This document shows, one piece after another, positions 1-7,251 of a stretch of 10,450 nt of DNA. This DNA comes from Chitinophagaceae bacterium. Lineage in GTDB: Bacteria; Bacteroidota; Bacteroidia; Chitinophagales; Chitinophagaceae. The notes below the pieces were generated by a model. It did not search any database and was not told the origin of the DNA. It saw nothing but the letters and a program-made list of their open reading frames with translations. Every line of letters starts with the position of its first letter. Within the stretch, counting starts at the first letter, position 1. The translations under genes and the position numbers were made by a program. Location: contig JAACZX010000045.1 of assembly GCA_009996555.1 (NCBI GenBank), positions 1 through 10,450 on the forward strand. The letters run 5' to 3'.

Positions 1-1403
1 CCTAAAAGGTTAGAGTTAGCTGCATAAGGACGTGAACCCATTTGCGAAGGAATACCCCAGTCTAAAGCAGGTTTACCATCGGCACCATTTACATAAGCAC
101 CTGTTGCTGTACGTTGGTAAACAGGGTAAATAGGACCCATTTGGCGGCTGTAATAGAATGGATTGGAAGTGGCTGTACCGCCAGCAAAAAGACCATCTCT
201 CTTATCTTGCGCACCATCAATGGCTAAACCGAGTTTTAACCATTTGCTTACTTCACTGTTTACATCCGCACGGAAATTGTAACGTTTGTAACCAGAGAAT
301 TTAGCGATACCTTTTTCATCCAGGTAACCGCCACTAATGAAGTAGTTTGTTTTATCACTTGCACCTGAAACATTCAGGTTTACATTGGTACGGGTTGCAT
401 CCTGAAATAACGCATCTGACCAGTTGTCGTTCCACAATAATTGTGCATTAGGGTTGAATTTACCTGTTGCATCAACCAGTTGGTTACCTGGAACATTATA
501 TGCGTTATACACAAGACCAGAGCCGCTTGTGAGTACATTTGAAGCACTCTGTCCGGCTGCTGCATAAGACTGGCCGCTACCAAAAACGTATGAGTTTCTG
601 TAAGCTTCCCAGAATAATTGATAATATTCCTGCGTATTAACACGATCATATTCAGGAATACCTCTTTGTGAAATACCATGACGCAGTGAAGCCTGTATTT
701 GAGCAGGGCCTCTTTTACCTTTTTTGGTAGTGATCATGATTACACCATTTGCTGCACGTGAACCGTAAAGGTTGCTGGCTGCAGCATCTTTTAACACGTC
801 AACAGTTTCAATTTCATCAGCAGAAATAGAACTGATTGAACCATCGTAAGGAATGCCATTTAACACGATCAATGGGTCATTAGAGGCATTGATTGATCCA
901 AAACCTCTGATACGGATAGCAACGCCACCACCAGGAGTACCGCCACCATTTGTAGTAGCTACACCAGGCACCAAACCTTCAAGAACTCTTGTTACAGATG
1001 TAACCTGTTGCTTTTGGATTTGTGAAGCATTGACAGTACCAGTAGAACCGGTAAATGTTGATTTCTTTACAGTACCATATGGTACACTCACTACTACTTC
1101 CACCAGTTCGCCAACAGACGAAGCAAGTGTTACGTTAATTGCACCTGAGCCTATGCTCACTTCTTTCTCGGTAAAATTCAAAGAAGAAATTACCAGAGTT
1201 CTGGCAGATGAAGGTGCGTCTAGGGAAAACGACCCGTCGGCTGATGTTGTAGTACCAACGGTGGTACCTTTTACGATAACGGATGCATTGGCGATAGGAT
1301 TGCCAGATTCATCTGTCACTTTACCCGACACTTTCTTTGTTTGAGCCATTAGTGTTAATCCACACACTAAAAACACAAACATCATACTTACAAGTTTTCT
1401 CAT
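1..1403 (-). CDS. SusC/RagA-family TonB-linked outer-membrane protein, N-terminal part (runs off left edge)
   Basis: Outer-membrane TonB-dependent receptor of the SusC type, which in Bacteroidota imports oligosaccharides or peptides together with a SusD-like lipoprotein. The reading frame is open from the ATG at 1403 to the left edge (about 467 codons), so the C-terminal barrel is missing. Seen in order: a signal peptide (residues 1-20, cleavage expected at LMA|Q); a carboxypeptidase-regulatory-like beta-sandwich (about 24-100, beginning KVSGKVTDESGNPIANASV); and a plug domain (about 115-235) with the family hallmarks RIRGFGSINASNDPLIVLNG and DAAASNLYGSRAANGVIM. The start of the barrel follows, including NVSGASDKTNYFISGGY. 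No N-terminal STN domain is present, so signalling to an anti-sigma factor is not indicated. A susD partner would be expected just beyond the left edge (inference). The substrate cannot be told. The ATG is chosen because the signal peptide begins there. The gene lies 181 bp downstream of the RND gene on the same strand and has its own candidate promoter. Confidence 0.95.
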   Translation of the reverse strand, partial: MRKLVSMMFVFLVCGLTLMAQTKKVSGKVTDESGNPIANASVIVKGTTVGTTTSADGSFSLDAPSSARTLVISSLNFTEKEVSIGSGAINVTLASSVGELVEVVVSVPYGTVKKSTFTGSTGTVNASQIQKQQVTSVTRVLEGLVPGVATTNGGGTPGGGVAIRIRGFGSINASNDPLIVLNGIPYDGSISSISADEIETVDVLKDAAASNLYGSRAANGVIMITTKKGKRGPAQIQASLRHGISQRGIPEYDRVNTQEYYQLFWEAYRNSYVFGSGQSYAAAGQSASNVLTSGSGLVYNAYNVPGNQLVDATGKFNPNAQLLWNDNWSDALFQDATRTNVNLNVSGASDKTNYFISGGYLDEKGIAKFSGYKRYNFRADVNSEVSKWLKLGLAIDGAQDKRDGLFAGGTATSNPFYYSRQMGPIYPVYQRTATGAYVNGADGKPALDWGIPSQMGSRPYAANSNLL

Positions 1404-1497
1404 ACTCGTTGAGGTTTATTAATGAAAATTGTTTCCAAAGTTTGGGAGGTGTAATTGGTCAGCATCTGTTGTCACAGGAATTGTTTTTCAAGGATGC

Positions 1498-1532
1498 CAA
1501 ATGTAACGGCAAATGTTAAGAATAGTTAACAA
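1498..1532 (-). promoter_or_regulatory. Candidate Bacteroidota-type promoter of the susC-like gene
   Basis: Read on the minus strand, TACATTTG (1505 to 1498) fits the Bacteroidota -7 consensus TAnnTTTG exactly. A TTG (1532 to 1530) lies 24 nt upstream and could be the -33 element, although the usual spacing is a few bases shorter. Transcription would start near 1490 and leave an untranslated leader of roughly 85-90 nt before the ATG at 1403. The match to the consensus is directly visible; function is inferred. Confidence 0.45.
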
Positions 1533-1535
1533 TAG
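1516..1535. repeat. Tandem 10-bp direct repeat overlapping the susC promoter
   Basis: TTAAGAATAG (1516-1525) is followed directly by TTAACAATAG (1526-1535), differing at one base. The 10-bp period places both copies on the same face of the helix. The pair lies between and over the candidate -33 and -7 boxes of the susC-like gene. The same bases also form a dyad, TGTTAA (1514-1519) and TTAACA (1526-1531). This could be a regulator binding site, but a repeat this short may be chance. Confidence 0.3.
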
Positions 1536-1584
1536 ACAGTTTTTTTGGCAGGTTGCTGCATAGATATTACAGCTTTTTGACTGA

Positions 1585-3990
1585 TTACGAGAATTTTGTC
1601 ATTTTTTTACTTGTGGTGATCAGTAAAACAGGTAGTAAGACAAGATTCGTAATCATGGCCACCAACAAAGTGAGGGAGGTTAACCAACCCAGGGCTTGGG
1701 TTCCACCAAAACCGGATAAGCAGAAAATGATAAAACCAGCCACCAAAACCAGGGAGGTATAGATGATGCTGATGCCCGTATGCCGAATGGTTTGTTTCAC
1801 CGTTTCACGAACATCATACTTATGAAGTGGGAGCTCCTGTTTGTAATTGATCAGGAAGCGAATGGTAACATCGATGGCAATACCCAAGGCTACGCTAAAC
1901 ACCAATACAGTGCTGGGTTTCAACGGAATACCTACCCAGCCCATTACTCCTGCAGTGATGACCAGCGGAATGATATTGGGGATGAGTGAACAAATAAGAA
2001 TGCGTACTGAACGGAAGAGGTACAGCATACATAATGCAATGAGCAGAAACGCCCAGAAAATACTTTCTTTCAATCCATTAATGATAAAGCTGCTGCCTTC
2101 CACAAAAATGATACTGGTGCCTGTCAACTGAATATCGGCCGATCGTTTCAACCTTGAAGAATCAATTTCTGCCGGTTTTATTTCTCCCTTACTAATAGCA
2201 GCAGCATATTCAAGACTGTCGTTATTAAACAGCAATTCGGCTTTTTGCTGCACTTCGGCTAATATTTTCGGGAGGCTGTCGCTGCCAACATCAGCCATGT
2301 TTACACTAATGCGGGCTTTCTGCTGTGTGCTGTCCATGAAATTGGCCACCAGCTTTACAAAATTGTTGTTCTTGCTGTTACTATCAGCTTTCATACGCAG
2401 GTAAGGAGCAAGAAATGCAAGATCAAATTCATTGGGCACCGTGTACATGTTACTATCATTATCGTAGTAAGCTTGCTTGGCAAACTTTAAGCCCTCAGTA
2501 ACGGCAAGCGCTTTACCAATTTCAGGTCGGCTTTGCAGGTAAGTAACAAGTGAATCAATATTGGTGAGGTTAGAAATTTTACGGGTAATACCTTGTTTAC
2601 GTTTTGTATCAACCACAATTTCCAATGGCATTACACCAGAAAAATGTTTTTCAAAAAATTTCAGATCTACATACAGCTTATCATTTTTTGGAAGATCATC
2701 AACAATGAAACCAACACTTTTTAAACGTAACACACCCATTGCGGAAACAATGATCAGTATAACTGTAGCAGTGTAAATATATTTCGGGTGATTGAAAACC
2801 CAGTTCTCAATACGCATGATCCAGCGATTGAGACGTTCATTTTCAAGGTAGCGAACATGTTTTTGTTTTGGTACAGGTAAATAACTCAGCACGATTGGGA
2901 TGAGTGTAAATGAGATCACAAACAACACCATAATGTTGATGCCGGCTACAATACCAAACTCACGTAATATCTGGCTTTTTGTAAGCGCAAACACAGCAAA
3001 ACCAATGGCGGCGGCGATGTTACAGAAAAGTGTAACAATACCCATACGGCCAATCATGTTAATAAGCGACACCTGCTTATCACCTGTTTTTTTATACTCT
3101 GTATGAAACTTGTTGAGGAAATAAATACAATTGGGAATACCGATCACCACCATTAACGGCGGAATTAATGCATTGAGGATAGTGATCTTGTAACCAAAGA
3201 ACACCATTGTAGCTAAACTCCAGATCACGCCGATCACCACCACACCCATACTTAACCACATAGCGCTGAATGAACGGAAGAAGACCAGCAGAATAATAGC
3301 AGAAAGTAATACCGATCCCAGCAGGAAATATTGCATTTCAGCAGCAATACGTGTACTCATCTCCGTACGCACATGTGGCAAACCGCTAAGGTGCATCGTG
3401 ATCTTTTGCTGTTCTTCAAAAGCCTTTACAAGTTTAACAATGCCATCAACAGAAGTATGTCTTGCTTTTGAGTTCAACACTTCTTTGTTAAGCCTGATAG
3501 CGATCATGTACACACTGCTTTCAGGGTTATAAAACAGGCCTTTGTAAAAAGGAAGATTCAGGAGTACTTGTTTTGAACTGTCAAGCACCTGCTGCGTTTG
3601 AATATTTTCAGGAAATACAAGCGTGGTCTTTAACTTTTCAGTTGCAGAATCTTTCATCAGGTTTACCGCAGCGCTGATGCTTAACACATCCTCAACCCCG
3701 GTAACTTTTTTTATTTCTTTCTGCAAAGCAGTGAATGATTGAAAAAAAGGAAGTTGAAACATGTCCTTTTTTTCAAAACCTACTACCAGCAGGCTGCCAT
3801 CCTCACCAAACTTTTGTTTAAATGCTTCGTATGCCAGGTATTTGGGATGATCAACAGGAATAGCTTTCGCAAAATCATAACTACGCTGCACCTTCGATGC
3901 AAAAAAAGTCATGAAAGCGGTTGAAAGAATTATAACAATGATTAAAGGAAGCCTGTTGCGCAACACCCATTTACCCAGATTATACCACAT
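1585..3990 (-). CDS. RND superfamily (MMPL-type) inner-membrane transporter
   Basis: Predicted 801-residue inner-membrane exporter of the RND/MMPL superfamily, which uses the proton gradient to move lipids or hydrophobic compounds. It has the expected two-lobed plan: TM1 (about residues 15-33), a large periplasmic loop (to about 218), a TM2-6 bundle (about 220-372), then a second half with TM7 (about 405-421), another periplasmic loop, and TM8-12 (about 643-795). The TM10 motif GIAIDVTIRF carries an acidic residue (D707), the usual proton-relay position. The matching TM4 motif, IGIPNCIYF, has asparagine (N287). I chose ATG 3990 (MWYNLGKWVLRNRLP) because family members begin a few residues before TM1; the frame extends to an ATG at 4056, but those 22 extra residues look non-family. 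It is divergent from porZ, and no membrane-fusion or outer-membrane partner is adjacent. Substrate unknown. Confidence 0.9.
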   Translation of the reverse strand: MWYNLGKWVLRNRLPLIIVIILSTAFMTFFASKVQRSYDFAKAIPVDHPKYLAYEAFKQKFGEDGSLLVVGFEKKDMFQLPFFQSFTALQKEIKKVTGVEDVLSISAAVNLMKDSATEKLKTTLVFPENIQTQQVLDSSKQVLLNLPFYKGLFYNPESSVYMIAIRLNKEVLNSKARHTSVDGIVKLVKAFEEQQKITMHLSGLPHVRTEMSTRIAAEMQYFLLGSVLLSAIILLVFFRSFSAMWLSMGVVVIGVIWSLATMVFFGYKITILNALIPPLMVVIGIPNCIYFLNKFHTEYKKTGDKQVSLINMIGRMGIVTLFCNIAAAIGFAVFALTKSQILREFGIVAGINIMVLFVISFTLIPIVLSYLPVPKQKHVRYLENERLNRWIMRIENWVFNHPKYIYTATVILIIVSAMGVLRLKSVGFIVDDLPKNDKLYVDLKFFEKHFSGVMPLEIVVDTKRKQGITRKISNLTNIDSLVTYLQSRPEIGKALAVTEGLKFAKQAYYDNDSNMYTVPNEFDLAFLAPYLRMKADSNSKNNNFVKLVANFMDSTQQKARISVNMADVGSDSLPKILAEVQQKAELLFNNDSLEYAAAISKGEIKPAEIDSSRLKRSADIQLTGTSIIFVEGSSFIINGLKESIFWAFLLIALCMLYLFRSVRILICSLIPNIIPLVITAGVMGWVGIPLKPSTVLVFSVALGIAIDVTIRFLINYKQELPLHKYDVRETVKQTIRHTGISIIYTSLVLVAGFIIFCLSGFGGTQALGWLTSLTLLVAMITNLVLLPVLLITTSKKMTKFS

Positions 3991-4042
3991 GCGATTCTGA
4001 AATGTTTTTGTTGAAATTTGCAGCGCAAAGAAACGCCATTCT

Positions 4043-4070
4043 GCCTGAACAATCACATAATATTTCAGGC
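4043..4070. repeat. Inverted repeat in the RND/porZ divergent region
   Basis: GCCTGAA (4043-4049) and TTCAGGC (4064-4070) are perfect 7-bp inverted arms with a 14-nt A+T-rich spacer. The element sits near the middle of the 186-bp region between the RND start (3990) and the porZ start (4177). It could be an operator shared by the two divergent genes or a leader hairpin. No T-tract follows, so it does not look like a terminator. A chance origin is possible at this size. Confidence 0.3.
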
Positions 4071-4160
4071 TTATCCGTTGCTGGCAAGCATTTCAGCAGG
4101 TTGTTACAGCAGAATATGCCGGAACAATGACACAAATCATCTGTATGCACGAAAAGCTGT

Positions 4161-4168
4161 TAAATTTG
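4161..4168 (+). promoter_or_regulatory. Candidate -7 box directly before porZ
   Basis: TAAATTTG matches the Bacteroidota -7 consensus TAnnTTTG exactly and ends only 8 nt before the porZ ATG at 4177. If it is used, transcription would begin a few bases before the start codon and give an almost leaderless mRNA. No clear TTG is seen at the expected -33 distance, so this assignment is tentative. Confidence 0.35.
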
Positions 4169-4176
4169 AGCAATAC

Positions 4177-6468
4177 ATGAAGACTATTGCGGTATATCTT
4201 TTTCTTTTCTTGTTCTGCAGCAGCTTAACAGCACAACTTGTTCCTATTGGTCAGTGGCGTGAACACCTTGATTACCGTTCAGGTAAAAAAGCAGCAGCAA
4301 CCGGCGACAGGATTTTTGTGGCTACAAATTTTGCTGTGTATAGTGTGGCTGTTGCTGATGGAGAAATAACCCGTTTGAGTAAAGTAAGTGGCTTACATGA
4401 TGTGGGTGTGCGTACAATCAACTATCAATCATCATCACAAAAATTACTGATAGCTTATAACAACAGTAACCTTGATGTTCTTTACCGCAATGATGTGATC
4501 AGTATCCCGGATATCTTTCGCAGTACAATTGCAGGTGATAAAACAATTTACAATATCAGCTTCCATACTAATAAAGCATATCTCAGCAGCGGGCTGGGCA
4601 TTATTGTAGTAGATATGGATAAGTACGAGATCAGCAATACATTCATCATTGGCAATAGCGGTGCAAATGTAAAAGTGAATGGTTTTGCGGCTGATGCTGC
4701 GAGGTTTTATGCAGCAACTGATGAAGGATTAAAAACAGCCAGTCAAAATACAATAAACCTGAGCGATTATCGCAACTGGACAACCATCAGTGGAAGTAAT
4801 GGGTTGCCTGCAGGACCTGTGCAACAGGTGTTAACCATCAATACAACAGTAATAGTGCAGCAGGCTAATACATTGTATGCAAACAACGGTGGCAACTGGC
4901 AGGTTATTTATAACGACGATTGGCGATGGGAGTCAGTTAATGTAAGCGATGGCGCCATCCTCATCAGCGAAGAGCGTTTTGGCTGGAATGAACGACGGGT
5001 GAGATCAATTGCAGCAAATGGTACTGTTAACGCAACTATTCAAAATGACAATGAACTGCGTTATCCGTTTCATGCAGTAAAAACAGGCAATGAAATATGG
5101 ATAGCTGATTTTGAAAAAGGGTTAGTGAAAGCAGATGGCAACCTGTTTGAACGGTATGCAATTAATTCGCCTTATGGTCCCTTAGATGGCGAACTGTTTT
5201 TTTACAGAAACAAATTATATGTCGCAGGCGGCAGCGTTAATGATGCATGGAATTATCAGTTCAACGGATCTGGTTTTTTTACGTTTGATGGGAGTGAGTG
5301 GAAAGATCATAACCGAAGCAATTTATCTTTTATGGATACAGTGCTTGATGTTATCAGTATTACTGTTGACCCACGTGATGAAACAATTTATGCAGGATCG
5401 TTTGGTGGTGGATTGGTTGAGTATAAAAGCCCCACGCAATTCAAATTATATAAACAGAACACAGCGTTAAATGCAGCAATAGGTGATCTCAACAGTTACC
5501 GTGTTGGAGGAATGGCGTTTGATGCAAATAATAATTTATGGATCAGCAATTTTGGCGGCAGCAATAATTTTTTAGTAAAGAAGTCTGATGGTAACTGGCG
5601 TTCATTTCGTGTTCCATTTTTAATCAAGGACAATATGGTGGGTGCTATCCTTATTGATGATGCAGATCAGAAATGGATACAGGTGCCGCAGGGTAATGGT
5701 GTGCTTTGTTTTAATCATGGTGCATCAATTGATAACAGTGGCGACGACAGGTGGAAGCTGTTTCAAACAGGAAGCGGCAATCTGCCAAGCAATGCAGTGA
5801 ATTGTATGGTAAAAGACAAAGATGGATTTATCTGGCTGGGAACAGATAAAGGAATTGCCATCATTCAATGCCCGGCTGATGTGTTTACAACAAACGGTTG
5901 CGAAGCATTTCAACCCGTAGTGCAACAGGATAATTTTGCGGGACTTTTATTTGAAAATGAAGAAGTGCATGCAATTGCAGTTGATGCAGCTAACCGTAAA
6001 TGGGTAGGCACAAACAATGGCGTTTGGCTGATCAGTGCAGATGGTGATAAAGTGCTTGAACGATTTACAGCAACGAACAGTCCTTTATTAAGTAATAACA
6101 TTATCAGAATTGCCATTGATCCAAAAACAGGTGAGGTATATTTTTCTACATTCAATGGTATTTGCAGCTACCGTGCAGGAGCTACTGAAGCAAAAGAAAA
6201 TCCTGATAAGGTCATTGTCTTTCCAAGTCCTGTTCCTCCGGGATATAATGGCAACATTGGAATTCGTGGATTGCCCGAAAATTCCATTGTAAAAATTGTT
6301 GAATTGAATGGACGCTTGGTTTATCAGACAAGATCATTAGGAGGGCAGGCAGTTTGGAACGGAAGAGATTACCGCAACCAACGGGTAGCAAGTGCTGTGT
6401 ACCTTGTATTGGCAAAAGATGAATTTGGCACAGAAAAACAAGTAGGAAAAGTAGTATTCATTAAATAG
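4177..6468 (+). CDS. porZ: PorZ-like T9SS attachment-complex beta-propeller protein
   Basis: Predicted 763-residue exported protein resembling PorZ. With PorU, PorV and PorQ, PorZ forms the surface attachment complex of the type IX secretion system and helps deliver anionic LPS for cargo anchoring (known from Porphyromonas gingivalis). Seen: a signal peptide (1-19, cleavage LTA|Q) and a PorZ-type N-terminal propeller opening PIGQWREHLDYRSG and containing LSKVSGLHDVGVRTINY. There are further propeller blades of the W-[IV/L]-G-T type, such as WLGTDKG (about 552) and WVGTNNG (about 608). A C-terminal beta-sandwich (about 676-763) resembles a T9SS sorting domain: VIVFPSPVPP, then NSIVKIVELNGRLVY, ending VGKVVFIK. 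Length is close to P. gingivalis PorZ. ATG 4177 is chosen over an in-frame ATG at 4018 because only it starts at the signal peptide. It is followed 8 bp later by recO. A generic two-component-regulator-type propeller protein is the main alternative. Confidence 0.85.
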   Translation: MKTIAVYLFLFLFCSSLTAQLVPIGQWREHLDYRSGKKAAATGDRIFVATNFAVYSVAVADGEITRLSKVSGLHDVGVRTINYQSSSQKLLIAYNNSNLDVLYRNDVISIPDIFRSTIAGDKTIYNISFHTNKAYLSSGLGIIVVDMDKYEISNTFIIGNSGANVKVNGFAADAARFYAATDEGLKTASQNTINLSDYRNWTTISGSNGLPAGPVQQVLTINTTVIVQQANTLYANNGGNWQVIYNDDWRWESVNVSDGAILISEERFGWNERRVRSIAANGTVNATIQNDNELRYPFHAVKTGNEIWIADFEKGLVKADGNLFERYAINSPYGPLDGELFFYRNKLYVAGGSVNDAWNYQFNGSGFFTFDGSEWKDHNRSNLSFMDTVLDVISITVDPRDETIYAGSFGGGLVEYKSPTQFKLYKQNTALNAAIGDLNSYRVGGMAFDANNNLWISNFGGSNNFLVKKSDGNWRSFRVPFLIKDNMVGAILIDDADQKWIQVPQGNGVLCFNHGASIDNSGDDRWKLFQTGSGNLPSNAVNCMVKDKDGFIWLGTDKGIAIIQCPADVFTTNGCEAFQPVVQQDNFAGLLFENEEVHAIAVDAANRKWVGTNNGVWLISADGDKVLERFTATNSPLLSNNIIRIAIDPKTGEVYFSTFNGICSYRAGATEAKENPDKVIVFPSPVPPGYNGNIGIRGLPENSIVKIVELNGRLVYQTRSLGGQAVWNGRDYRNQRVASAVYLVLAKDEFGTEKQVGKVVFIK

Positions 6469-6476
6469 ATGTTTCG

Positions 6477-7226
6477 TTGAGCGAGGTTCTTCATAAAACA
6501 AAAGCAGTGGTATTGCGTACTGTTAAGTATGGCGAAACAAGTTTAATTGTTGCAGCTTATACCGAGCTGTATGGCCTGCAGAGTTACATTGTGCAGGGTG
6601 TTCGTACAAGTTCAAAAAAAGGAGCAGGCAAGGCAAATTATTTTCAGCCGGGTGCTATTCTTGAACTGGTGGTTTACCATCATGATCTTAAGAATCTGCA
6701 ACGCATCAAGGAATTCCGCTGGAGTTACTTATACGAAGAATTGTTTTCTGATGTGGTAAAAAACAGTGTACTTCTTTACATGATGGAACTGTTGCAGAAA
6801 TGCGTGAAGCAGCCGGAAAACAATCCTGATCTTTTTTATTTTGTGGAAGATGCATTGATGCAGTTAGACAAAGCATCACCGGCAGTAACAGCTAACTTTC
6901 CTTTGTACTTTGCGTTGCATCTTACTGATTTTTTCGGTTTCCAAATGAATACAGAAAATGCAAAGGAAGGTTCTGTTTTTGATTTGCAGGAAGGAAATTT
7001 CATCCACCACTATCCGCAACATGTAAATTATCTGGAAGGAGAATCTGCACAACTCATTAGTGAATTACTGAAAGCCATGCAGCCAAATGAGCTTACTGAA
7101 ATTCCAATGAATTATCTGCAACGCCGCAAACTGCTTGAGGCTATGGAAGTGTATTACATGTACCACATGCCTGAGTTTACAAAAATGAAAACATTACAAG
7201 TGTTGCAACAGATCATGGAGCCATAA
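6477..7226 (+). CDS. recO: DNA repair protein RecO
   Basis: Cytoplasmic recombination mediator of the RecFOR pathway; RecO binds single-stranded DNA and SSB and, with RecR, loads RecA onto gapped DNA. The 249-residue length is normal. The N-terminal OB-fold (about 1-80) has the family pattern LHKTKAVVLRTVKYGETSLI, then TELYGLQSYIVQGVRT, followed by a helical C-terminal domain. The CxxC-type zinc-binding cysteines of many RecO proteins are absent; the equivalent region (around FFGFQMNTENAKEG) has none. The start appears to be TTG 6477. No ATG lies in frame upstream before the stop codon at 6462. An out-of-frame ATG at 6469 makes a three-codon frame whose TGA (6478-6480) overlaps the TTG, which would suit translational coupling to porZ. 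The 8-bp gap suggests one transcript with porZ. Confidence 0.92.
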   Translation: MSEVLHKTKAVVLRTVKYGETSLIVAAYTELYGLQSYIVQGVRTSSKKGAGKANYFQPGAILELVVYHHDLKNLQRIKEFRWSYLYEELFSDVVKNSVLLYMMELLQKCVKQPENNPDLFYFVEDALMQLDKASPAVTANFPLYFALHLTDFFGFQMNTENAKEGSVFDLQEGNFIHHYPQHVNYLEGESAQLISELLKAMQPNELTEIPMNYLQRRKLLEAMEVYYMYHMPEFTKMKTLQVLQQIMEP

Positions 7227-7251
7227 TGAAGTGAATAATCGTTTCTAGTTC

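Noticed and set aside
853..1344. 163-codon plus-strand open frame opposite the susC-like gene
   Set aside because: It is antisense to the signal-peptide, carboxypeptidase-like and plug coding sequence. Its proline/threonine-rich product has no family features and is an artefact of the opposite frame.
3991..4056. 22-residue N-terminal extension of the RND transporter frame
   Set aside because: Family members begin just before TM1, which fits the ATG at 3990; the extension is non-coding-like and lies in the divergent promoter region.
4018..4176. 53-residue N-terminal extension of the porZ frame
   Set aside because: The extension lacks PorZ features and would bury a clean signal peptide beginning at 4177; it also spans the inverted repeat in the divergent region.
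7227..7251. Shared bidirectional terminator between recO and the amidohydrolase
   Set aside because: The 25-bp convergent gap has no inverted repeat or T-tract.
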